Assembly (NCBI GenBank): GCA_009731375.1
Contig: BJOX01000026.1
Location: 469,842 to 497,557, forward strand
Origin: Paulinella micropora
Taxonomy: Eukaryota > Cercozoa > Imbricatea > Euglyphida
Reading direction: 5' to 3'
DNA length: 27,716 nt
The notes under the pieces are model-generated. The model had not been told where the DNA came from. It saw only the letters and a list, made by a program, of their open reading frames with translations, and searched no databases. How positions within the stretch are numbered: position 1 is the stretch's first letter; each line of letters opens with the position of its first letter. Shown piece after piece: positions 17,016 to 26,935 of the stretch. The position numbers and the translations under genes were made by a program.

Positions 17016-17800
17016 AAATTTGAAATTAATAATTCTCTTACTGCTTTTCTTTTAGCATTATTTAATACATAAGTTGTTTTCACTTTCCTTATCTTAAAGT
17101 CTTTAAAAATATGTTTTATTTTTTTGGAATAGTTATAAGATAAAATAAATTTACCTTTTATTCCTTTTAGCGCATTATATACTTCCTCTGGAGACACATG
17201 GTGTTTATATCCCCAACTTTTATTTTCTTCTTCATCATATGGTGGGTCAAGATAGAAAAATGTGTCTGGTGTGTCATATTTTTTATCACTGCTTTAAAGT
17301 CTTTGTTTAATACTATAGTGTCTTTCAATCTGTCTTTTAATTTTTCAATGTTTTTCTTAAAATGTCCCCTTGAAGATAGCCTATCATAATTTCTGTAATC
17401 TGCGAAAGATCTTCTATTTCCGGCGAATGAATTAAATGATAAATATAAATTTCTGTAAAGTCTCATACTCGGTTCTTTGAATTTACATTTTTTAAATTTT
17501 TCAAATTTGATCCTTGAAGGTGTAAAATCATATCTATTAATTGTTTCTACTGGCACTTTCTTCATATCTTTCCATATGTGATAAATATCTTTATCCAAAT
17601 CATTGATGACTTCTAAATCGGATGGTTCTTTTTTTCTAAATACACTTCCAGCACCGATGAAAGGTTCGACATAAATTTTGTGAGTTGGTATTAATGGAAC
17701 GATTACTTTTTNNNNNNNNNNTAAATTTTGTGGGTTGGTATTAATGGAACGATTACTTTTTTTAGAAAATGTTTTCCTCCCACCCTAGGAAAAATGACAT
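17012..17800 (-). CDS. Dam-type DNA N6-adenine methyltransferase (D12 class), frame-broken
   Basis: It starts at ATG 17800 after TATTATATAC. The S-adenosylmethionine-binding motif is FIGAGSVF (about 17650), followed by EVINDLDKDIY typical of Dam. The catalytic DPPY motif is at about 17230, in the frame that continues to TAA 17012. Frame breaks lie near 17775 and 17290, both beside runs of A. A ten-N gap at 17712-17721 has a 40-bp duplicate on each side and is probably an unmerged overlap, which alone disrupts the N-terminal part. Length of about 260 residues fits Dam. It would methylate adenine in a short palindromic site. It is not a core Maverick gene, so it may be a captured gene used for self-marking. 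Confidence 0.85.
17712..17721. other. Assembly gap (10 N) with duplicated flanks in the methyltransferase gene
   Basis: About 40 bases (TAAATTTTGTGRGTTGGTAT onward) end at 17711 and begin again at 17722 with one substitution. This is an unmerged contig overlap, so the apparent insertion is not biological. Confidence 0.88.
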
Positions 17801-17810
17801 AGTATATAAT
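17801..17810. promoter_or_regulatory. Ten-base divergent promoter between methyltransferase and integrase starts
   Basis: Only AGTATATAAT separates the two start codons. One near-symmetrical TATATA therefore has to serve both directions, implying very short or absent 5' leaders. Confidence 0.55.
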
Positions 17811-18768
17811 ATGGACAATAAACATATAATTATTAATGCGGAAGACACACCTACGGGAGAAGTAGTTAAAACAAAAGAAGAAGAAGCACTGGAAATTCAC
17901 CACCAGAAAAAGAACCCAAAAATATGGAACACGATATGGGTTGATAAAACCATTAGATCAAGTTTTTCTTGACTTAGTGGATATGAGTAAGATAAAAGAC
18001 AAAAAGGGGTCAGTCCGCCCTGCGGACGGCTCACACTACGTGTGGAGCAATAAAGGCTATGCTTGGATGCTTGTTTGGATAGATTGTTATTCCAGATATT
18101 TAATAATCATTCCATTAAAAAATAAAACAGCGAAAGAAGTTTATTACGCTTTGAAATCAATCAAATATAAACCTAAATCAGTTACTACTGACAGCGGGGG
18201 AGAATATAAAGGAGCAACTCGTGAATATTTTATTGAAAATGGAATTAAACACGACGTCGTTGAAGTTGGCGACCATAGAGCACTTGCGGTTGTTGATAGA
18301 GTGATAAGAAGTATAAGGAGATGGCTTGACCTTTTATTTGAAACCAATCGTAATTTTGATTGGGTTAGTTATATTCGATGCTTATAATCATATGGCAAAA
18401 CCAGTAGATGTATTTTTCGGGAGAGACAAAAATACCCAGAAAATCACTCGTGATAATTTAATTGACGAATTTAATGTTGGTGATAGTGTGAGAAATTAAA
18501 ACAAACGAAATGTTTTATCCAAAGGTGGTAAGACTTTCAGTAAAATTATTTATAAAGTCAAGGGACGTTCTGGCTTCAAAATTATATTAAATAACGATGA
18601 GTTAGTAAGTCCCAGAGATTTATTGAAAACTGATTTTGTTAAACCTATTGACGAAGAAAAAGATATGAAAGAGCAAACTAAAGAAGTTATTAAAGAGAAA
18701 AAAACAAAAGAACTGCTAAAGCGTGAAGACATTCAGCCAGAGAACATAGATATAAATAAACAATACCC
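17811..18768 (+). pseudogene. Retroviral-type (rve) integrase of the Maverick element, broken
   Basis: The enzyme that inserts the element DNA. The catalytic core shows LDLVDMSK (first Asp), VTTDSGGEY (second Asp) and ALAVVDRVIRSIRR, where the usual final Glu is replaced by Asp. It is followed by a C-terminal segment with FNVGDSVR and FSKIIYKVKG, typical of the SH3-like tail. Frame breaks lie near 17935 and 18375, and an in-frame TAA is at about 18497. The frame from ATG 17811 gives an unusually short N-terminal region with no zinc-binding HHCC motif; it may be another small gene or a deleted N-terminus. The frame runs into unrelated sequence at about 18768, where the retrotransposon begins. 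Confidence 0.85.
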
Positions 18769-19352
18769 AATCCCCTTCATACTTCTCCACCCACACATCT
18801 TGAACGCATAACGCCACCGCCTCCTCCCGGCGTAGGAAGCCAAGGAAAATAATAATAATCATAGTTACATCTCTCAAATCACACCAGCTGGCAGGATCCA
18901 TCACTGTAATAAAGCGAAGCAACATGGAAGTCGGGATAGGAATTTGCCTATTGGTGGCCGAGCCAACCTAAGCACATACTTCCTAACCTCATGCACCAGC
19001 TTGGTGTGAATTGGGTTGGTAACAGAATCAGTCATCGCATATTGATTAGAGATGGCAGACAGCTTGTACTTAATGGTGTTCTGAGCATAACGCATGTGCG
19101 AGAGTAGGTAGATGCAGTATGCCGCAACCTGTTCAGGTCTCGCGGGGAACGCAGGTAGGCCCATAGTCGCACTCCACTTTTCCCAATCACGTATTGCATA
19201 TGCGTATCCCTCGCTGTGTTACGCGGCTTCGCGGCTTGTACAAAGGCTCGACAAAAGACTTCAAGACTTTCCAACAATTTCTCTTCACCGCCACAGTTGT
19301 CCACCATTCTCCTTACACCCTCGCCCTTCTGCGATATACCTGCACACGTCAT
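18769..19352 (-). pseudogene. Truncated tyrosine recombinase of a DIRS/Ngaro-like retrotransposon
   Basis: Three overlapping frames (starting near 19352, 19164 and 18925) resemble a tyrosine recombinase: an N-terminal SAM-like helical part (QVAAYCIYLLSHMRYAQNTI, LSAISNQYAM) and the first catalytic arginine in FLGFLRREEAVAL. The HxxR box and catalytic Tyr are absent because the sequence changes to Maverick integrase tail at about 18768. Frame breaks lie near 19165 and 18920. Its position downstream of a reverse transcriptase identifies a YR retrotransposon. The copy cannot encode an active recombinase. Confidence 0.72.
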
Positions 19353-21586
19353 AACATCCTTGTAATAAGGTGATTAATATTACTTATCAACAGCCACAAA
19401 TAAACATCAAAATATATCGCAAACCATCCCTTGCTACCTAGCCCATGTCTGAAGTCGAATAGAGCAGCTGTCATAGACCACGTAGGACGCTTCACGTACA
19501 TAGGATGTCTACTCCAGGTAGGTTGCAAGGTGTACTCAGCTGGTGGTAGATCAATCACTTTCCTTCCATAGTCCACCACATACACCCACCACGTGCGCGC
19601 CGGCCACACAGGTAGAACTAACACAGCCGCCGCTCGCGCATTCATTAAATATTCAATCGCACTTGCAATCCTGTTGAAGTCAGGGACATACACCAGTCCA
19701 CCATCTCTTTTATAGTCAGGTGCGTTAGCCATCACCATCTCGTACACACCCCATCTCATGTAGATATCTTTCATAGACAGCGCCTTCGACGCGGCGTCAG
19801 CTTCACTGTTCAGGTCCCTTGGGATCCAGTTCCAGACTGCCTTGATATCATACACATTCAAAATAGTCCATATCTACTTGATAATGTAATTCTGAACCGG
19901 AATAGGTCCGCCGCCGTTGATTAAGTTCCTCACGGCAGGCAATGAGTCTAAGTCAAATCTCACACACTTATGTCCCAACTTCTCACCAAACTCACTTAGC
20001 AATGAAATGACACCATGCAGCTCCCGTAACGTTGATGATGTGCCCACTAGGTGGCCCGGTAGCGGGATGGTAAGTTTGTCACCCCCATACACGACACCGG
20101 TGGCTAGCTCACCTGTGTCTACCCGCACAAACATATCTTCCGCATAGTTAACTATCGGTCGCTTACATCTCGACTGATCACCCAACCACTCCTCCCAAAA
20201 TTCAACCTCNNNNNNNNNNTTCGCGCCCACATCAATTATTACATACTCAGCAGCACGCGCCCGCGCTGTATTCATACAGCCATATAGAGAGCGGGTCCAA
20301 GCCTGTGCCGGCTCCAATGCGATCGATAGCGAGACTATTCTACCCACCTCTCTCTCTAGCTCCTCTAGCTTAATAAAGCCTCCTTCCTTCAGCCTAGCAT
20401 TGAATTCTGCCCACATATTATGCATGAGTGCCCGCTTGTGGTCAGGCACCTCATATGTCATCCCCTTAGTGTTAATCATAACACCCAAAAATTTCACAAC
20501 AAACTCACCCTCCCATCTGCACTTCTCATTTAATCCCCATCCAAGAATAGTCAGAAAAAGTCTCACACAACTCGCCAGTTCATTCATCACTTTACCTGGC
20601 GCACTCCACAGAAAGTCGTCAAGGTATGCTAGCACCAGTACGCCCAAAAATCTCAGAAACGTAACCATAAGTCGGCAGGTTTTGTGAAACCAAAAGGGAG
20701 CATTCCTAAGTCCGAATGTCATAACATTCGAGCTGTAGTATTTTCCTTTATGGAAAAAGCCCATGAATTTTCTCGCACTCTCTGACATCCTCAGGGAATA
20801 ATATGCAGATGCTAAATCTGTTACAATCATTGAAAAATCCTCTCTTACTACCTTGTCTGAATCTCTCTTCAGTGTCTCCAATCTGAACTGGTTGACCGCA
20901 TTGAACTTGCCTAGATATCTCTTATCGTGACATACCCTTGCCTTTTTCACGCCGAGCGGGTCTATCTCCACCTGCATTGGTCCGACCAACCATAGCCTTT
21001 CGGGCTCTTCTTCCTCAAAGTTACCTAATGCTACATTTCTGCGCACAAACTCATCGACCAGTTGCTCATTCGCAAAGTATGTTGGATGATTACAAAAAAA
21101 CTTCCGTTCAGGAATGTGTTGTCCTTCAAACCTAAAATCAAGCCCATACGCAATCCAGGAAATGACAACACTTGAAGTCCCCATCGACTTCCAATAGCCA
21201 AGCTGTCTCCTTAGCCTATCAGGCCCGGCCGATGTGTCTGCCCATGGGTTTCCTTTGTTGAGCTCGCTTCCTAACTTTATCATAGCCTCAAGCGCCTGCC
21301 GCAGTGTCATGTCCCGATACAGATCAAGGCTTACCTGCGGTTGTCTGATAAGATTCTCAACGAACTCGATTCTGTCCTTAGCTTCTACTGTAGTTGGCAG
21401 GCCTGGGCAAGACGAATAAGTGTGAAACTTTTGTTTGCAAAAACTGCACACCATGCCTTGCCGTTGATCATACCACACGCAACGTTTCGGGAACTGGCCA
21501 AGTGACTCCCTTATCCTCTCCACCGGTTCATTAATACTGCCGTATTTCATGCATATCAGCCCCTCGGTCCGGGTAATGTACTTCAA
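19349..21586 (-). pseudogene. Reverse transcriptase - RNase H of a DIRS/Ngaro-like retrotransposon, with in-frame stop
   Basis: The RT domain shows motif A in IVTDLASAYYSLRM, FGLRNAPFWFH, and the YLDDFL active site (about 20590-20640). RNase H follows with VRVDTGELATGVVYG, a central LRELHGV Glu, FDLDSL and the terminal WIPRDLNSEADAASK. The long frame stops at 19874, but the same frame resumes at once and carries the last RNase H motif, so this is a premature stop. The start is uncertain: the frame opens with TTG at 21586 and the first ATG is at about 21550. A Cys pair motif (CSFCKQKFH) lies near the N-terminus. A ten-N gap at 20210-20219 has no duplicated flanks. Higher GC than the Maverick genes marks it as a separate element. 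Confidence 0.88.
20210..20219. other. Assembly gap (10 N) in the reverse transcriptase
   Basis: The flanks show no duplicated sequence, unlike the gaps at 7038 and 17712, so the real gap length is unknown even though the frame happens to be preserved. Confidence 0.7.
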
Positions 21587-21864
21587 GAGTCTACATTGCC
21601 AATCAAGTGTCCTATATATATAAAAAACAAATTTTAATCATCTAACCCGGACTGTCAGCAGAAATAATATTTATGTATAAAATAATTCCAAGTTTGAAAA
21701 GAAAACTGATTTAATAAACTTAATACCAAGCCATCTATAGGTCGACCAGTCTCGATCATGCATCAATCCAATCGGCTCCTACGTTACTGAACCGATACCG
21801 AGCCAAATAATATTATCACTGCTTTACCAGACAAGTAGCCACCATGCACGTCAGTAATGTTCCT

Positions 21865-23099
21865 TTACCTGCGAGCGGGCATGTTGTCCCACGGGCGCGA
21901 CGGGGTCGCGCGGGCTCCACCAAACTTGCGGGTGTCACGCATCTCGTCACGGTCACGCTTGGGAAGCGGGCATTTCGGGGACAGATGATCATATTCCTCA
22001 CAGTTGTAGCATCTGAACGATGATAGATCCTTCGCAGCCGATGCTCCTCCCAGCTTCTTCCTCTTGAGTAGTGGGCACGCAGGCGTAAAGTACTCCTCCA
22101 CGTCGTCCCAGACTGCGGAGTCGATCTTCTTGGCGTGTGCCTTAGCGATCTTGAGTGCATCCTCCACACCGTAGCCAGCGGAGCGAGTCTTGAAATACTT
22201 GACCACGGCTGCAATCAGCACACCAAGGTCGTCAAACTTGGACTCACCACCATTGTGAGTAGTAAGTAGCGCCAGTATCATCGAACAAGCAGCCTTTTCC
22301 TCAACTGCTCAGAGTCCAGCATCATGGGAAGGCTTGAGTCGGTAGACAGCTCTGATCTCTTCTGGCTCTTCACCATGTCCAGTACAGCCGCAAGTATCTG
22401 CTCCATCCTGCCCGGGTGAGGCCAGCCAGCACCATCCACCTTCTGCATGCTCTGCTCCTCGTGGCGGGTGCAGTAGTCTTGACCAGGGCTTGTCTCACTA
22501 AGACAGCCTAACACACGTACAACACATATACATCATTAGTAATCACCTTGCCACACAGGCTATCTGTTACCCTTATAATCACAAACTGTACGACTTGCCC
22601 CTCCCCCAGCCATGAAAGCTTGCATTAGTGCACTCATTTGAGATGCATCAATCATCACGGGCGCGTGTACGATGCTCCCGCCCGCTGCGCCCAAACCAGT
22701 GGGGACACCGATGTGCCCCGCCGCAGCGGGTGCGGCGACTCCATGATGACCCGAAGCGACCAACCCTGCTCCCACAACTGCCGGAGCTGACGCACCTGCA
22801 ACTACCATTCCTCCAGCAGCTGGCGAGCCGACTGACGGCACAAGCAACGCCGGTCCAGACGAGTGCAGGGAGGCGGAGGTATCTCCACCTGTTGTCGAAG
22901 TCGAAGTGGACGGTACCGAGTTGCTCGGTACCCCAACCACGAATGACGGTGGGTGACAGGGTGCTCTTGGGGAAGATGCTGAGTTTCCAACCACCGCACT
23001 GGCTGCCGCCATGATGGTCGATAACGCACGGGATGAAGCAGCCGATGTTGCCGCCCTACGCTTTGCTGCTCTTGCTTCTCCAGGGAAATCACTTGACAT
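21865..23099 (-). pseudogene. Gag-like protein of the DIRS/Ngaro-like retrotransposon, in pieces
   Basis: Three frames follow in order on the - strand. The first, from ATG 23099 (MSSDFPGEARAAKRRAATSA), is Ala/Gly/Ser-rich and low complexity and stops at 22560. A middle frame covers 22514-22278. A last frame covers 22281-21865 and includes a CCHC zinc knuckle (CYNCEEYDHLSPKC) followed by a basic tail. The knuckle and the location upstream of the reverse transcriptase support gag, with a role in packaging element RNA. The 45-bp break at 22515-22559 contains stops and could be a deletion scar or a small intron; I cannot tell which. About 280 bp without a gene separates this from the RT frame. 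Confidence 0.65.
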
Positions 23100-23677
23100 T
23101 AGTGGTAGCAAAGAACGGGGAAAAAAAGTTCCAAAAACAAAAATATCTCTTTTTGTGTTCGAGGAACTTGCGAAAGTGACGAGAACACTAGGTACATAAA
23201 GTCACATATTTTATTACTTGCGCGACACATGTCGCAACTTTTTCTAGTTGTTCTTGTAGCATCCTTTAGTTCTGATACGTTCAAATGGCTAGAAATGAGC
23301 TAATTCCAGAAATTCGTAATTTGATGTTAGGCCTGATGTGCCAAATTGGACCAAAACTTGTAATATAAATTGCAATCATTCATAGTCAGTCCTACCATAT
23401 CAAACATGTTTGTAGAAACGGCTTCAAATGCAGAAATTCATGCATTTACAATGTTCCTGCTTTTTCTCGTCTGAGGTCGCAAAATATGTGTCAAACCCAA
23501 ACCCCAAACCAGTGAAAAGCCGAAGGTAGTTACCTTCTCTGCTGCTGAGTTCTGCACATGTTGAATAGACAGTGCTTGCGTCCTTCCCCGTGCAACCACG
23601 CACACACAAACGTGTCAGATCGATAGAATAGACCCAGGAGACGTGTCTTGTCATGTACCTTGCGCCTGTTAGAGCTC
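23100..23677. other. Unassigned sequence upstream of gag
   Basis: No convincing coding region, RNA gene or repeat. It may include the leader or terminal repeat of the retrotransposon, but no matching copy is seen elsewhere in the window. Confidence 0.5.
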
Positions 23678-24179
23678 CTCAGCACAGAAAGCAACCCAAA
23701 CTTGCACTCCAGATTTCTAGCCAGTAGACGCTTGGGCCAGTATCACACGTGATTGTCTTCCACACCCATTCTAGACCACATCTCACGACATGTTTTCAAA
23801 GCCTGTACTTGGGCCATGCAACTGGTACCTTTCCAGTTTCATCGGTTAGGGGAGTGCCAGACGCGCTTCTAGACTATCGTGGGGTGCAGGACTTTCAAAT
23901 TCATCCTCTTTACTCACTATTTTTGTCACACACGTGCGCTACACACAAACTAAATGCATGTTCTTTCATCCAGCAAAAAGGCAGACTGGCATATCATATT
24001 TGCAGCCCCCGCGGTGGATGTCTTTATGCATGTGTGCATGTGTGTATGTATTTATGTATTTGTGCGTGCATGAATGTATGTATCTATGCACGTATGCGTA
24101 CGTATGTATGCATGCGTATGTATGTGTACTTCTGTGTGTGCATGTGTGCATGTGTGCATTGTATGTGTTCTATGTGTGT
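23678..24179. repeat. Left arm of a 500-bp inverted repeat
   Basis: It matches 25439-25939 in reverse orientation with few substitutions, including the segment around GCTTGGGCCAGTATCACACG. Its inner end is TGTA/TGCA-type simple sequence (about 24020-24179). Long open frames in it are products of the repeat and low complexity; no protein is recognised. Confidence 0.88.
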
Positions 24180-24186
24180 TGAACTT

Positions 24187-24244
<58 letters not shown>

Positions 24245-24348
24245 NNNNNNNNNNNNNNNNNNNNNNNNNNNNNNNNNNNNNNNNNNNNNNNNNNNNNNNN
24301 NNNNNNNNNNNNNNNNNNNNNNNNNNNNNNNNNNNNNNNNNNNNNNNN
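24187..24348. other. Poly-T run followed by a 104-base N gap
   Basis: A T homopolymer of nearly 60 bases ends in N at 24245-24348. The right terminal repeat of the Maverick therefore lies on a different contig from its genes, joined only by scaffolding. Confidence 0.9.
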
Positions 24349-24556
24349 TACATACATACACTACATATCCTACACACTCTGACATAAATACGTACACATA
24401 TATACATACGCACACTGCAACGACGGTACATACAAACAATTTATTACGAACAAGCATGCATACTTACACTGCATTCATTCATGCGTACAATATACATACA
24501 TACATACATGCATACATGCATGCAAGCATGAACACATACATGCATACATACGTACA
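24349..24556. repeat. CATA/CATG-type simple repeat
   Basis: Degenerate tetranucleotide sequence. About 24490-24556 resembles 25370-25441 in direct orientation, so it is probably another partial copy of the inner part of the 500-bp repeat. Confidence 0.7.
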
Positions 24557-24774
24557 AACATAATAATTAAAATTCTAAGTTTCTGGGGGGGAAAATAAAA
24601 GTTGAAACATTTGTGTCAAAGGTCAAGGGTGGCCACAGCGTACTTTATACAGCTAACGTGTCTGTAATATTTGATATGGAATGGTTGATCATAAGTTGAT
24701 ATGCTTTTTTAATAATCCTATTTGATCGTAGCTATCGGTATTAATATCATGTGCGGCGTGGCTGTATTGAAATT
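24557..24774. other. Unassigned AT-rich sequence inside the right terminal repeat
   Basis: No coding potential seen. It may be the last unique Maverick sequence before the terminal repeat, or host sequence brought in by rearrangement. Confidence 0.4.
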
Positions 24775-24985
24775 TGTAGGCATCACCCCCCGGATAGCCG
24801 GTAAAAATACCTTTTCCTGGTGACAGGTGCACCAGCTTGTTTTTCAGTATTATTTGTCCGGATTGTACCTGATGCCATTTTATTCCTGGTCTGTTGCCGT
24901 TTTCCTTTTTGGCTTCACTGAGCTAATACAACGAGACATCATTCTCATTCTTGAGGACTGTGTTTGGTTGTATTACCGATTTTTA
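24775..24985. repeat. Right terminal inverted repeat of the Maverick/Polinton element
   Basis: Reverse complement of 1-211 at about 98% identity, ending near TGTATTACCGATTTTTAC. The outer boundary is set by where the match to the start of the window ends, so the real repeat could be longer. Confidence 0.9.
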
Positions 24986-25338
24986 CGAGCTATCGTTGGG
25001 GGCATGACAAATTATTACCAATATCGATAAGTAGATCGATTTTTAACATTAGTATTTATAATACTGTACTATCCGGTGTTGTCTAATCAAGAAACTTTTT
25101 TTAATTTTGACGATTACACTTCTGTCGGTTTTACTGAACTGGCCGCCATAGATTCTTCTCGATAAAATTTCAATACTAGTGCAGAAATTCAAAACCATGT
25201 GACAATTTTTATTGAATACAATACTCAGGCGGAGCTTCGAGACTCACTACGCCAAACATTCACATGTTCATATGATGAATACAGGCTTGTCCACAATGAC
25301 ATATATTCATAAAGGAGGCGCCTCATAAATATATTTAT
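24986..25338. other. Unassigned sequence outside the right terminal repeat
   Basis: Probable host flank. No gene is seen. A short GAGGCGCCTC palindrome lies at about 25315-25324. Confidence 0.5.
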
Positions 25339-25438
25339 ACAAACTTACACAATTACATACATACATACATTCACTGCAAGCATACATACATGCATGCATG
25401 CATGCAAGCATGAACATATGCATGCATATGTACGTACA

Positions 25439-25939
25439 AACACATAGAACACATACAATGCACACATGCACACATACATACACAGAAGTACACATACATA
25501 CGCATGCATACATACGTACGCATACATGCATAGATACATACATTCATGCACGCACAAATACATAAATACATACACACATGCACACATGCATAAAGACATC
25601 CACCGCGGGGGCTGCAAATATGATATGCCAGTCTGCCTTTTTGCTGGATGAAAGAACATGCATTTAGTTTGTGTGTAGCGCACGTGTGTGACAAAAATAG
25701 TGAGTAAAGAGGATGAATTTGAAAGTCCTGCACCCCACGATAGTCTAGAAGCGCGTCTGGCACTCCCCTAACCGATGGAACTGGAAAGGTACCAGTTGCA
25801 TGGCCCAAGTACAGGCTTTGAAAACATGTCGTGAGATGTGGTCTAGAGTGGGTGTGGAAGACAATCACGTGTGATACTGGCCCAAGCGTCTACTGGCTAG
25901 AAATCTGGGGTGCAAGTTTGGGCTGCTTTCCGTGCTGAG
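25439..25939. repeat. Right arm of the 500-bp inverted repeat
   Basis: Reverse complement of 23678-24179. Together the arms bracket the N gap, the right Maverick terminal repeat and its flank. CATA-type simple repeats extend its left edge to about 25340. Confidence 0.88.
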
Positions 25940-25952
25940 TTTTGCCAAAGCC

Positions 25953-25954
25953 CT

Positions 25955-26053
<99 letters not shown>

Positions 26054-26114
26054 TTTGTTTATCTATTTATTTATTTATTTAGTTAGTTATTTAGTTAGTT
26101 ATTTAGTTAGTTAG
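25953..26114. repeat. (ATTT)n microsatellite passing into (TTAG)n
   Basis: More than 30 near-perfect ATTT units followed by short TTAG units. It starts right at the outer edge of the 500-bp repeat. Confidence 0.95.
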
Positions 26115-26427
26115 TTGTCTATTTATGCATTACTATGTTAGGAGAGAACCATAAGCGCGGTCCTGAAACGAAAAATTACATCGAAGACCAAGTTAAACGC
26201 AGGCGAAAGAAATCAAGAGGCATCAATGGCATTACGAGAAAACTTACACTTGGTGCTGAACAGACTGGCTTATCTTTTGTGGTACTTCATTGAATTTTAA
26301 CTCTACATATTACTAGTAATTTTTTTTTCATATTGTTTATATTTGCTAGTTGTTGGCTGTGAATTCTTCTGGTGTTCAAACGATCCCAATTGTCGGATCG
26401 AAACGACATTTTGATCCTGCTTCTGGT

Positions 26428-26428
<1 letters not shown>
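26115..26428. other. Unassigned host sequence
   Basis: No convincing gene, RNA or repeat. It probably belongs to the intron upstream of the exon at 26624. Confidence 0.4.
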
Positions 26429-26462
<34 letters not shown>

Positions 26463-26463
26463 T

Positions 26464-26501
<38 letters not shown>

Positions 26502-26510
26502 CATCTATCC

Positions 26511-26542
<32 letters not shown>

Positions 26543-26606
26543 CTCTATATATATATCTATCTATCTCTCTATCTCTCTCTCTATCTATCTCTCTCTCCTT
26601 ATCTCT
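26429..26606. repeat. (CT)n / (CTAT)n microsatellite
   Basis: CT units pass into CTAT units and back. It lies just before a probable splice acceptor and could serve as a long pyrimidine-rich tract. Confidence 0.95.
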
Positions 26607-26623
26607 CTTGGTGCTATTCTCAG

Positions 26624-26715
26624 TGAACCACAGACGCTTCCAGGATGCTATTGAAGAAGCCCAGCAGGTGGGGCTTCTGAAAAGCCAGACCAAACCAAGT
26701 GTATCAGTCTCTAAG
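26624..26715 (+). CDS. Probable host exon 1 (partial gene)
   Basis: A pyrimidine-rich tract ending in CAG precedes an open segment reading NHRRFQDAIEEAQQVGLL, a natural helix-like protein sequence. The 3' end is set by phase with the next exon (AAG then GTCGCA, a weak donor) and is the least sure point. No protein family is recognised. Confidence 0.5.
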
Positions 26716-26768
26716 GTCGCATCATTTGTTTCTTGATTATTTTATGTTGTTCTCTTGTCCGTGTATGG

Positions 26769-26792
<24 letters not shown>
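26769..26792. repeat. (GA)n microsatellite
   Basis: Twelve or so GA units in the intron before the 26810 exon. Confidence 0.9.
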
Positions 26793-26800
<8 letters not shown>

Positions 26801-26809
26801 CTGTTTCAG

Positions 26810-26893
26810 GCAGTGTATAAAAGTTCATATCGTGGTCTACGTCAAGAGGTCCGGAAGCAGATGCAGCTTTACTTCAACCTCCTTGATAAAAAA
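26810..26893 (+). CDS. Probable host exon 2
   Basis: An 84-base exon between a strong acceptor (TTTTTTCCCTGTTTCAG) and a consensus donor (GTAAGT), phase 0 at both ends, encoding 28 residues including YRGLRQEVRKQMQLYFNLL. The splice signals and helical composition support a real spliced gene. The product is not recognised. Confidence 0.7.
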
Positions 26894-26935
26894 GTAAGTG
26901 CTTGTTCCTGGCTGGTCTGGCTTGACTGTTTGTGT

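Noticed and set aside
22515-22559. Short intron in gag
   Set aside because: GGTAAC...TTAG could be splice sites, but 45 bp is very short and the element is degraded, so it is left as a break.
22628-23199. + strand ORFs opposite gag
   Set aside because: GC-rich low-complexity sequence gives open frames on several frames. Only the - strand fits the gag-RT-recombinase order.
23749-24387. Long + strand ORF with Cys/Met/Val-rich tail, and its mirror copy at 25371-25868
   Set aside because: It is produced by the 500-bp inverted repeat plus TGTA-type simple sequence, poly-T and N. It has no protein-like core.
25932-26114. ORF of repeated Leu-Phe-Ile-Tyr residues
   Set aside because: It is a translation of the (ATTT)n microsatellite.
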